Positions 35,889 to 43,195 of a stretch of 64,000 bases of DNA are shown in pieces. The notes under the pieces are model-generated. The model was not told where the DNA came from. It did not search any database and was given only the letters and a program-made list of their open reading frames with translations. The translations under genes were made by a program, and so were the position numbers. Source of the DNA: Luteipulveratus flavus (lineage in GTDB: Bacteria; Actinomycetota; Actinomycetes; Actinomycetales; Dermatophilaceae); the NCBI RefSeq assembly GCF_029439465.1, contig NZ_JAROAV010000004.1:1-64000 (forward strand). Reading direction: 5' to 3'. Positions within the stretch are counted from its first letter, which is position 1, and the number at the start of each line of letters is the position of its first letter.

Positions 35889-37037
35889 ATGATCCGCTTC
35901 GAGCAGGTCACCAAGAGCTTCCCCGCGACCGGCGGGCGTGAGTCCATGGTCGCCGTCGACGAGCTGAGCCTCGAGGCGCCGACCGGGCAGATCACCGTCC
36001 TCGTCGGCCCCTCCGGCTGCGGAAAGACGACGTCGCTGCGCATGATCAACCGGATGATCGACCCCACCTCCGGGCGGATCCTCATCGACGACCAGGACAT
36101 CGCGTCGGTCAACCCCGCCCGGCTGCGGCGCGGCATCGGGTACGTCATCCAGAGCGCCGGGCTCTTCCCGCACCGCACCGTGGTCGACAACGTCGCGACG
36201 GTGCCGATGCTGCTCGGCACCGGCCGGAAGAAGGCTCGCGACCGCGCCCGCGAGGTGCTCGAGCTCGTCGGGCTGCCGGGGGACTTCGCCGAGCGCTACC
36301 CCTCCCAGCTCTCCGGCGGTCAGCAGCAGCGCGTTGGCGTCGCGCGCGCCCTCGCCGCCGATCCGCCGGTCATGCTGATGGACGAGCCGTTCAGCGCCGT
36401 CGACCCGATCGTGCGCGAGCAGCTGCAGGACGAGTTCCTGCGGCTGCAGGACGAGCTCGGCAAGACCATCGTCTTCGTCACCCACGACATCGACGAGGCC
36501 ATCAAGCTCGGCGACCAGGTCGCGGTGATGCGGGTCGGCGGGCGACTGGCGCAGCTGGCCGAGCCCGCGTACCTGCTCGCGCACCCGATCGACGACTTCG
36601 TCGCGGACTTCGTCGGGCGCGACCGTGGTTACCGCGCGCTGGGGTTCAGCGAGGCGCCGAACCTGCCGATGTCGAACGAGCCGAGCGTCCCCCTGGGCAC
36701 CACGCCGGAGGAGGCGCGGGCAGCGACGAGCGACCGCTGGCTGCTGGTGGTGGACGAGGAGGTTCCGCAGGGCTGGGTCGAGCCCGCCCGGATCGAGGCG
36801 CCCATCGAGCCGTCCATGCTCGACCGTGGTGGCACCGTCGCGCGTGTGCACGGTCCGCTGCGCGCCAGCCTGGACGCGGCCCTCTCCTCGCCGAGCCGAC
36901 GCGGCGTGCTCGTGGACGACGACGGACGACTGGTCGGCACCGTCCGGGCGGCCGACGTGGTCCAGGCCATCGAGCGGGTGGAGCGCCCCGAGATCGATCC
37001 CGCGGAGATCGCGCCGACCGCGGCCCCCGTGGAGTAG
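35889..37037 (+). CDS. Osmoprotectant ABC transporter ATPase (OpuCA/ProV-like)
   Basis: A 382-aa ATPase of the quaternary-amine importer family. Walker A GPSGCGKTTSLRM, Q-loop GYVIQSAGLFPH, signature LSGGQQQRVGVARALAADPP, Walker B VMLMDEPFSAVDP and FVTHDIDEAIKLGD are intact. The C-terminus has one recognisable CBS-like segment (SRRGVLVDDDGRLVGTVRAA), the module that senses ionic strength in relatives. TAGGTT ends 7 nt before the ATG, consistent with a leaderless promoter. It is the first gene of a four-gene operon. Confidence 0.92.
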   Translation: MIRFEQVTKSFPATGGRESMVAVDELSLEAPTGQITVLVGPSGCGKTTSLRMINRMIDPTSGRILIDDQDIASVNPARLRRGIGYVIQSAGLFPHRTVVDNVATVPMLLGTGRKKARDRAREVLELVGLPGDFAERYPSQLSGGQQQRVGVARALAADPPVMLMDEPFSAVDPIVREQLQDEFLRLQDELGKTIVFVTHDIDEAIKLGDQVAVMRVGGRLAQLAEPAYLLAHPIDDFVADFVGRDRGYRALGFSEAPNLPMSNEPSVPLGTTPEEARAATSDRWLLVVDEEVPQGWVEPARIEAPIEPSMLDRGGTVARVHGPLRASLDAALSSPSRRGVLVDDDGRLVGTVRAADVVQAIERVERPEIDPAEIAPTAAPVE

Positions 37038-37046
37038 GCGGCGACG

Positions 37047-37694
37047 ATGGACTGGTCGTACGTCAGTGACCACTGGTCGCAGATCATGGAACGCGCCTGG
37101 CAGCACACGATCCTCGCGGGCGTACCGCTGGTGCTCGGGTTGCTGATCGCGCTGCCGCTCGGCTGGCTCGCGGCGCGGGTGCGGTGGCTCAAACCGCCGC
37201 TGCTGGGCGGGTCCGGGCTGCTCTACACGATCCCGTCGCTGGCGCTCTTCGTCCTCATGCCGGTCGTGCTGGGCACCAGCATCATCGCCCGCGTCAACGT
37301 CATCGTCGCGATGACGATCTACACGCTCGCCCTGCTGGTCAGGACGGTGGCCGACGCGCTGGAGGCGGTCCCGAACGCCGCGACCCAGGCGGCCACCGCG
37401 ATGGGGTACGCGCCGGCCCGCCGCTTCCTCGCCGTCGACCTCCCGCTGGCCACGCCGGTCATCGCCTCCGGGCTGCGGGTCGCGGCGGTCAGCAACGTGA
37501 GCATCGTCAGCGTCGCCTCCCTGATCGGGGTCTCCAACCTCGGGATCTACCTCACCAGCGGGTACGACCGGCAGTACTGGACGGAGATCTGGGTCGGCCT
37601 GGTGAGCTGCATCCTGCTGGCGATCGTCTTCGACGTGATCATCCAGGTGGTCACCCGCCTGCTCACGCCGTGGCAGAAGGCGTGTGTCGCATGA
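37047..37694 (+). CDS. Osmoprotectant ABC transporter permease
   Basis: A 215-aa permease of the OpuCB/ProW type with about five or six transmembrane helices (AGVPLVLGLLIALPLGWLAA; SGLLYTIPSLALFVLMPVVL). The ATPase-docking segment is AATAMGYAPARRFLAVDLPL. It follows the ATPase gene by 9 nt and overlaps the second permease gene by 4 nt (ATGA). It forms the membrane channel with that second permease. Confidence 0.92.
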   Translation: MDWSYVSDHWSQIMERAWQHTILAGVPLVLGLLIALPLGWLAARVRWLKPPLLGGSGLLYTIPSLALFVLMPVVLGTSIIARVNVIVAMTIYTLALLVRTVADALEAVPNAATQAATAMGYAPARRFLAVDLPLATPVIASGLRVAAVSNVSIVSVASLIGVSNLGIYLTSGYDRQYWTEIWVGLVSCILLAIVFDVIIQVVTRLLTPWQKACVA

Positions 37695-38452
37695 TCAACC
37701 AGATCTGGACCTGGCTGACCGACGGGGCGAACTGGTCGGGTGACGACGGCATCACCCACCGGCTCGTCCAGCACCTCTGGTACTCCGGGCTGTCCTTGCT
37801 GATCGCTGGGGTGATCGCGCTGCCGCTCGGCACCTGGATCGCCCACTCCGGGCGGGCGTCGTGGCTGGTCACGGCGGCCAACTCGCTGCGGGCCGTGCCG
37901 AGCCTGGGTCTGCTGTTCGCCGCGTCGATGCTGCTGAGCAGCAAGTTCACCGGGGACACCGACCTGCCCTACCTGGTGCCGAGCATCATCGTCCTCACCA
38001 TCCTGGCGATCCCGCCGCTGCTGGCCGGCGCGTACTCCGGGGTGCGCGAGGTCGATCCGGCCGCCCGCGACGCCGCCCGCGGGATGGGGATGACCGGCGG
38101 CGAGGTGCTGCGCCAGGTCGAGCTGCCGAACGCGCTGCCGCTGATCTTCTCCGGGCTGCGCAGCGCGACCCTGCAGGTGATCGCGACGGCGACCATCGCC
38201 GCGTACATCGGGCTCGGCGGGCTCGGCGCCTTCCTGCGGGACGGCATCGCGCTGAACGAGTACGACGCCGCGGCCGGCGCGTCCGTCCTCGTCGCGGTCC
38301 TGGCCCTGGCGGCCGACCTGCTGCTCGGGGTGGTGCAGCGCCTCGTCGTCTCACCGGGTCTGCGGACCACCCGTACGCGTACGCGCCGCAACCGGCGGGC
38401 CGACGCCACGCCCGCCGCGGCCGCCCTCGGCCCCACGAACGCTCGTTCCTGA
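37691..38452 (+). CDS. Osmoprotectant ABC transporter permease, second subunit
   Basis: A 253-aa permease homologous to the preceding one (OpuCD type). Membrane segments include LSLLIAGVIALPLGTWIAHS and AANSLRAVPSLGLLFAASML; the docking loop is DAARGMGMTGGEVLRQVELP, followed by IAAYIGLGGLGAFLRDGI. The C-terminal 30 residues are Arg- and Ala-rich. The ATGA overlap fixes the start. The binding-protein gene follows after 23 nt. Confidence 0.92.
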   Translation: MINQIWTWLTDGANWSGDDGITHRLVQHLWYSGLSLLIAGVIALPLGTWIAHSGRASWLVTAANSLRAVPSLGLLFAASMLLSSKFTGDTDLPYLVPSIIVLTILAIPPLLAGAYSGVREVDPAARDAARGMGMTGGEVLRQVELPNALPLIFSGLRSATLQVIATATIAAYIGLGGLGAFLRDGIALNEYDAAAGASVLVAVLALAADLLLGVVQRLVVSPGLRTTRTRTRRNRRADATPAAAALGPTNARS

Positions 38453-38475
38453 TCCATCAACGAAGGAAGACCGTC

Positions 38476-39420
38476 ATGAAGCGCACTCTCATGGCCCTGG
38501 CCGCCGTCGTCACGCTGACCGTGACCGGCTGCGGGGGCGGCGACGACAACCCGCTGCAGAGCGGAACGGGTGGTGGCGCCGGTGGCGGTTCCGCCAGCTC
38601 CGGCGCGGGAGGCGGCTCGGCACCCGCGGGCGCCATCAAGGTCGGCGCCGCCGACTTCCCCGAGTCCCAGCTGCTCGCCCAGCTCTACGCCGGCGCGCTG
38701 AAGGCCAAGGGCGTCAACGCCTCGGCGACCGACCCGATCGGCGCGCGCGAGGCGTACCTCACGGCGTTGAAGGACGGGTCGATCCAGGTGATGCCGGAGT
38801 ACACCGGTTCGCTGCTGACCTACCTGGACAAGTCGGCGACGGCGAAGGACCCCGACCAGGTGTACGCCGCGCTCAAGACCAAGCTGCCGGCGAACCAGGT
38901 GGTCCTGGACAAGTCGGCGGCCGAGGACAAGAACTCGATGGTCGTCAGCAAGAAGACCGCCGACAAGTACCAGCTGAAGTCGATCGCCGACCTGGCCAAG
39001 CACCAGAACGACATCACGGTCGCCGCGCCGCCGGAGTTCAAGGGACGCGAGCAGGGCCTGGTCGGCCTGAAGTCGGCGTACGGCTTCACGCCGAAGTCGT
39101 TCCGGCCGCTGAAGTCCTCGGCCGTCGTCCAGGCGCTGAAGAACGGCCAGGCCGACGCCGCGAACATCTTCAGCACCGACCCCGCGATCGCCGAGAACAA
39201 CTTCGTCGTGCTGGACGACCCGAAGAAGCTGTTCGGCTCGGACAACATCGTGCCGCTGGTCGCCAAGGCGAACGAGTCGCAGGTCAGCGCGGCGTTGAAC
39301 GCGGTGCAGGCCAAGCTCACGACGCAGAACCTCAGCGAGATGCTCAAGCAGGTGACGGTCGACAAGAAGGACCCCGACAAGGTTGCAGAGGACTTCCTGA
39401 AGCAGCAGGGTCTGGCCTGA
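38476..39420 (+). CDS. Osmoprotectant-binding lipoprotein
   Basis: A 314-aa OpuAC/OpuCC-type substrate-binding lipoprotein. The signal ends in TVTGC, followed by a Gly/Ser-rich linker of about 35 residues. KVGAADFPESQLLAQLYAGA begins the fold and IQVMPEYTGSLLTYLDKSAT is the family block that contributes to ligand binding. Substrates of the family are glycine betaine, choline or carnitine; the exact one cannot be told. AAGGAAG upstream defines the ATG. A perfect palindrome terminates the operon. Confidence 0.92.
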   Translation: MKRTLMALAAVVTLTVTGCGGGDDNPLQSGTGGGAGGGSASSGAGGGSAPAGAIKVGAADFPESQLLAQLYAGALKAKGVNASATDPIGAREAYLTALKDGSIQVMPEYTGSLLTYLDKSATAKDPDQVYAALKTKLPANQVVLDKSAAEDKNSMVVSKKTADKYQLKSIADLAKHQNDITVAAPPEFKGREQGLVGLKSAYGFTPKSFRPLKSSAVVQALKNGQADAANIFSTDPAIAENNFVVLDDPKKLFGSDNIVPLVAKANESQVSAALNAVQAKLTTQNLSEMLKQVTVDKKDPDKVAEDFLKQQGLA

Positions 39421-39433
39421 CCCGCTGCTGTTA

Positions 39434-39476
39434 CGCGTGAGGGTGAGGCGGTCGACGACCGCCTCACCCTCACGCG
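39434..39476. terminator. Near-perfect 43-nt palindrome, bidirectional terminator
   Basis: Arms of 21 nt (39434-39454 and 39456-39476) are exactly complementary around a single central base; the arm begins CGCGTGAGGGTGAGGCGG. In RNA this would be a stem of about 19 bp. It sits between the binding-protein gene and the convergent 58-aa gene. Confidence 0.8.
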
Positions 39477-39496
39477 ACCGGCCCGGACGCGCCCGG

Positions 39497-39673
39497 TCAG
39501 CTCTTCCGGCCGGGCTTGATGCTGAGATACCTCGCGGCGTAGGTCGACCCGAGGATCAACCCGACGAAACCGAGCACGAGCATCGTCACGTCGTCGTCGA
39601 TGACACCGGTCACGATCGACAGGGCGCCGCCGATGACGACGAGAATGGCCGCTGTCAGGTACACGGCTCGCAT
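39497..39673 (-). CDS. Small two-TM membrane protein (candidate immunity protein)
   Basis: A 58-aa protein with two membrane segments (AVYLTAAILVVIGGALSIVT and MLVLGFVGLILGSTYAARYL) joined by an Asp-rich turn (IDDDVT) and ending in a basic tail. GAGAGG seven nt upstream supports ATG 39673; an upstream in-frame start at 39703 would run into the previous gene. It begins 22 nt after the secreted-protein gene, in the same operon. Size, topology and position fit an immunity protein for that neighbour, but this is inference only. Confidence 0.65.
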   Translation of the reverse strand: MRAVYLTAAILVVIGGALSIVTGVIDDDVTMLVLGFVGLILGSTYAARYLSIKPGRKS

Positions 39674-39695
39674 ATCCGCACCTCTCGTCCGTGAA

Positions 39696-40568
39696 TCAGC
39701 CACACTTGTCGGCGATGAGGCCGATGCCTGTCAGTGAAGCACCGAGTTCGACGGCCATGGTACGCAGCGCCTTGACCTTATCGTTGTACTTCTTCGCCTT
39801 GACTGTTCGGTAGATGATCTTGGCGGCCTTCTTCAGTGATCCGACCTTGGAGATCAACTTGGCCACCAGGCCGCCTGGGACAATGATGGCCCCGGCGGCC
39901 AATGCAATGGCTCCGGCACACTTGGCGATGCCAACCCAGTCGGGATCCATCGTGACCGGATATGCCGTATCGGCGGTCGGCTTCAGGTGCTGCGTCAGAG
40001 TATTTCCCGTTACCGAGTAATACGTCTCGACCCGGTTTCCGTTGGCGTCTACGGCCCATGGGCTGTCAATGAGACTGTGCACCTGCGAGCCCTGCATCAC
40101 CAGCACTTCGTCGCTCTCGACTCCGAGGTCGCGAGCCATTCTGAGGGTGGCTCCTTGGTCGAACGTGAAGGACACCGACCGCGGGCTGTCCGGAGATTGC
40201 AGGACGACCATGGTCTGGGCGCCTTCTTCGTGCTCGCGCGTGACGATCGCCATGTCGTCAGAGCCGGTCTGAACCACCGACCCGGACACCTGCTCGACCG
40301 CCGTGTCCTCGACGTCGGTGCGCATGGTGACCCCGTCCATGGCGACGGACCCATCGCTGCTGCTCACCGAGACGTCACTCCGGTCTTCGGCGTCGCGGAC
40401 CTCCCCCGCAGTTTCCGCGGACCGGTCCGCGGTGGCTACGATCTGCTCGCTCGCCTTGGCCGCGACCTCGGCGTCGCCGGCCTGCGCCGTCCCGCTCGCC
40501 GCCGTCAAAAGAACGGCTGCAGTGAACGCGGCCGTGGCCATGCTAAATACAGGCTTCAACTTCATCAT
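39696..40568 (-). CDS. Secreted protein with cationic, bacteriocin-like C-terminus
   Basis: A 290-aa protein with a clear Sec signal (FTAAVLLTAASGTAQA). An acidic Ser/Val-rich region follows, then a conserved-looking module (SPRSVSFTFDQGATLRMARD; WAVDANGNRVETYYSVTGNT; TAYPVTMDPDW). The final 79 residues are different: hydrophobic Gly/Ala-rich helix (AGAIALAAGAIIVPGGLVAK), then Lys-rich helix (KKAAKIIYRTVKAKK), net charge about +11, and one Cys near each end (217 and 289) that could form a disulfide. A 60-nt stretch of its end (39781-39840) is about 48% GC, far below the neighbours, suggesting transfer. A pore-forming or antibacterial role is a hypothesis. Confidence 0.75.
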   Translation of the reverse strand: MMKLKPVFSMATAAFTAAVLLTAASGTAQAGDAEVAAKASEQIVATADRSAETAGEVRDAEDRSDVSVSSSDGSVAMDGVTMRTDVEDTAVEQVSGSVVQTGSDDMAIVTREHEEGAQTMVVLQSPDSPRSVSFTFDQGATLRMARDLGVESDEVLVMQGSQVHSLIDSPWAVDANGNRVETYYSVTGNTLTQHLKPTADTAYPVTMDPDWVGIAKCAGAIALAAGAIIVPGGLVAKLISKVGSLKKAAKIIYRTVKAKKYNDKVKALRTMAVELGASLTGIGLIADKCG

Positions 40569-40735
40569 GCCCCCGTGGTGATGTGAGAGTAGAAAGCAGT
40601 CCCCACTGCCTCGGCCGTGAAGTTACCACCACGGCGCTGGCTCGAAGTACCGGCCGCGTCGCCGGCGGAAAGAGCGGACGCTGACCGCGGTGCCGTCGGC
40701 CTGGGAGCAGGGTTTCCGAGCCGAAAGCGCGTTTC

Positions 40736-40753
40736 TGAGTGAGTGCTCACTCA
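40736..40753 (+). promoter_or_regulatory. TetR operator-like dyad with leaderless promoter
   Basis: TGAGTGAG-TG-CTCACTCA is a perfect 18-nt dyad directly upstream of the -10-like TATGGT (40756-40761). TATGGT ends 6 nt before the GTG of the tetR gene. A regulator bound here would block this promoter, so autoregulation is likely. Confidence 0.75.
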
Positions 40754-40767
40754 GATATGGTCAACGG

Positions 40768-41376
40768 GTGACCACCGCCATTTCACAACGCGCCCGGGCG
40801 CTGCCGCCGGACGAGCGTCGTGCGGCACTCGTGGAGGCGACGCTGCACGCGATCCGCGAGCTGGGAGCCGTGCCGTCGACCCGGCAGATCGCGCAGGCGG
40901 CCGGGGTGGCCGAGGGCACGATCTTCCGTGTCTTCGCGAGCAAGGAGGAGCTGGTCGACGCGGCGGTCGCGCAGGCGTTCGATCCGGCGCCGCTGGAGCA
41001 GGCGGTGGCCGAGATCGCGGCCGACCAGCCGCTGCGCGACCGCCTGGTCGAGGTCGCGGCTCTGCTGCAGCGCCGGTTCGGCGACGTGTTCGGGCTGATG
41101 AGCGCGCTCGGGATGACCGCACCGCCGTCGGACCGGTTCGCTCCCAGGCACACGGCCGATCGTCACGCCGCACTGCAGGACGCGTTCGTGGACCTGATCC
41201 GGCCCGACGCCCATCGGCTCCGCGCCAGCCCCGAGCAGACGATGGCCTACCTGCGCCTGCTGTCCTTCTCGGGCAGCCACCCGCAGATCACCCACGGCCA
41301 GATCCTCACGCCGGAGGAGATCGTCGACCTGATCCTGTCCGGCGTGCTGGCTCCCGATCACGAGGCGACGCCGTGA
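40768..41376 (+). CDS. TetR family transcriptional regulator
   Basis: A 202-aa repressor-type protein. The N-terminal helix-turn-helix is STRQIAQAAGVAEGTIFRVF with the following SKEELVDAAVAQAF helix; the C-terminal ligand-binding part is divergent. A perfect dyad overlaps its promoter. The GTG start fits a leaderless transcript; upstream in-frame starts would sit beyond the operator. It is followed by two ABC exporter genes, which it probably controls, as is common for drug- or lipid-export systems. Confidence 0.9.
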   Translation: MTTAISQRARALPPDERRAALVEATLHAIRELGAVPSTRQIAQAAGVAEGTIFRVFASKEELVDAAVAQAFDPAPLEQAVAEIAADQPLRDRLVEVAALLQRRFGDVFGLMSALGMTAPPSDRFAPRHTADRHAALQDAFVDLIRPDAHRLRASPEQTMAYLRLLSFSGSHPQITHGQILTPEEIVDLILSGVLAPDHEATP

Positions 41377-41461
41377 AATCTCTTGGCTTCAAGCAGGGTT
41401 CATCGCCTACCGTCGCATCGATCGTCAATCAATCCGCCCTGACGACCTCAAGGGGACCCCT

Positions 41462-43195
41462 GTGCTGCTGAAGCTCCTGCGCGAGCGGCTGCGCGACTAC
41501 CGCGGCTGGCTCGCGGCGCTGGTCGCGCTCCAGCTGGTGAGCGTGATCGCCTCGCTCTACCTGCCCAGCCTCAACGCGGCGATCATCGACAAGGGCCTCT
41601 CGCGAGGCGACACCGACTTCATCTGGCACACCGGCATGACCATGCTGCTGGTGACGCTGCTCCAGGTCGTGGCGGCGGCCGGTGCGACGTACGTCGGCGC
41701 GCACACCGCGACCGGGTTCGGCCGCGACGTCCGTTCCACCCTCTTCCGTACGGTCGGTCGCTTCTCGGGCCGGGAGGTGAACCAGTTCGGCGCACCGTCG
41801 CTGATCACCCGCTCGACCAACGACGTGCAGCAGGTCCAGATGCTCGTGCTGATGGGCTGCACGATGGTCGTGGCGGCGCCGATCATGATGGTCGGCGGCG
41901 TCGTGATGGCGCTGCGCGAGGACGTCGGGCTGTCCTGGCTGATGGTCGTCGCGGTGCCCGTCCTGGCCGTCGCGATCGGGCTGATCGTCTCGCGGATGGT
42001 GCCCGGCTTCCGGCTCGTCCAGCAGCGGCTGGACGGCGTCAACCGGGTCCTGCGCGAGCAGCTGATGGGGGTCCGGGTGATCCGGGCGTTCGTGCGCGAG
42101 CCGTACGAGACGCAGCGGTTCACGCGGGCGAACGCCGACCTGACCGAGGTGTCGCGTCGGGTGAACCGGTTGATGGGCGCGATGTTCCCGATCGTCATGC
42201 TCGTCATGAACGCGTCCACCGTGGCGGTGCTGTGGTTCGGCGGTCACCGGGTGGGTGACGGCGACATGCAGGTGGGGTCCCTGACTGCGTACATGACCTA
42301 CCTGATCCAGATCCTGATGGCGGTCATGATGGCGACCTTCATGGTGATGATGATCCCGCGCGCGTCGGTGTCGGCCGAGCGCGTCCGTGAGGTCCTGGAC
42401 ACCGAGACCTCGGTGGCGCCTCCCGCGGAACCGGTCCGCGTCGAGCGGGTGCGCGGCGTCGTCGAGCTCGACCACGTCACGATGTGCTACCCCGGCGCGG
42501 ATGTGCCGGTGCTGCGGGACGTCTCCCTGCGGGCCGAGCCCGGTCGGACGGTGGCCGTCATCGGCTCGACCGGCTCCGGCAAGAGCACGCTGATCTCCCT
42601 GGTGGCGCGGCTGTTCGACGCCACGGGCGGCCGCGTCACGATCGACGGGGTGGACGTCCGCGAGCTCGACCCCGAGCTGCTCTGGGGGCACCTCGGGATC
42701 GTCCCGCAGAAGCCGTACCTGTTCAGCGGGACGGTCGCCTCGAACCTGCGGTACGGCAACCCGGACGCCTCCGACGAGGAGCTCTGGGCGGCGCTCGAGG
42801 TCGCTCAGGCGAAGGGCTTCGTCGAGAAGATGGACGGCGGCCTGGACGCCGCGATCGCCCAGGGCGGCACGAACGTGTCCGGCGGTCAGCGTCAGCGGCT
42901 GTGCATCGCTCGTGCCCTGGTGGCGCGGCCGTCGATCTACCTGTTCGACGACTCGTTCTCGGCGCTCGACCTCGCCACGGACGCGCGGCTGCGCAAGGCG
43001 CTGACCCCGTACACGAAGGACGCGACGGTGTTCATCGTGGCCCAGCGGGTCTCGACGATCACCGACGCCGACCAGATCGTCGTCCTGGACGACGGACTGG
43101 TGGTCGGCCGCGGCACTCACGAGGAGCTGCTCGAGACGTGCGAGACGTACCAGGAGATCGTGGCGTCGCAGGCGGCCGAGGAGGTGGCGGCATGA
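41462..43195 (+). CDS. ABC exporter half-transporter, first subunit
   Basis: A 577-aa exporter with six N-terminal membrane helices (about residues 15-310) fused to an ATPase. Walker A is GSTGSGKSTLISL, signature VSGGQRQRLCIARALVARPS, Walker B IYLFDDSFSALDL. The residue after Walker B is Asp where the catalytic Glu is expected, and QRVSTI carries Gln rather than the switch His. These are the marks of the degenerate-site subunit of heterodimeric exporters such as TM287/288 or LmrCD. AAGGGG before GTG 41462 is the ribosome site. It overlaps the partner gene (ATGA). Confidence 0.92.
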   Translation: MLLKLLRERLRDYRGWLAALVALQLVSVIASLYLPSLNAAIIDKGLSRGDTDFIWHTGMTMLLVTLLQVVAAAGATYVGAHTATGFGRDVRSTLFRTVGRFSGREVNQFGAPSLITRSTNDVQQVQMLVLMGCTMVVAAPIMMVGGVVMALREDVGLSWLMVVAVPVLAVAIGLIVSRMVPGFRLVQQRLDGVNRVLREQLMGVRVIRAFVREPYETQRFTRANADLTEVSRRVNRLMGAMFPIVMLVMNASTVAVLWFGGHRVGDGDMQVGSLTAYMTYLIQILMAVMMATFMVMMIPRASVSAERVREVLDTETSVAPPAEPVRVERVRGVVELDHVTMCYPGADVPVLRDVSLRAEPGRTVAVIGSTGSGKSTLISLVARLFDATGGRVTIDGVDVRELDPELLWGHLGIVPQKPYLFSGTVASNLRYGNPDASDEELWAALEVAQAKGFVEKMDGGLDAAIAQGGTNVSGGQRQRLCIARALVARPSIYLFDDSFSALDLATDARLRKALTPYTKDATVFIVAQRVSTITDADQIVVLDDGLVVGRGTHEELLETCETYQEIVASQAAEEVAA

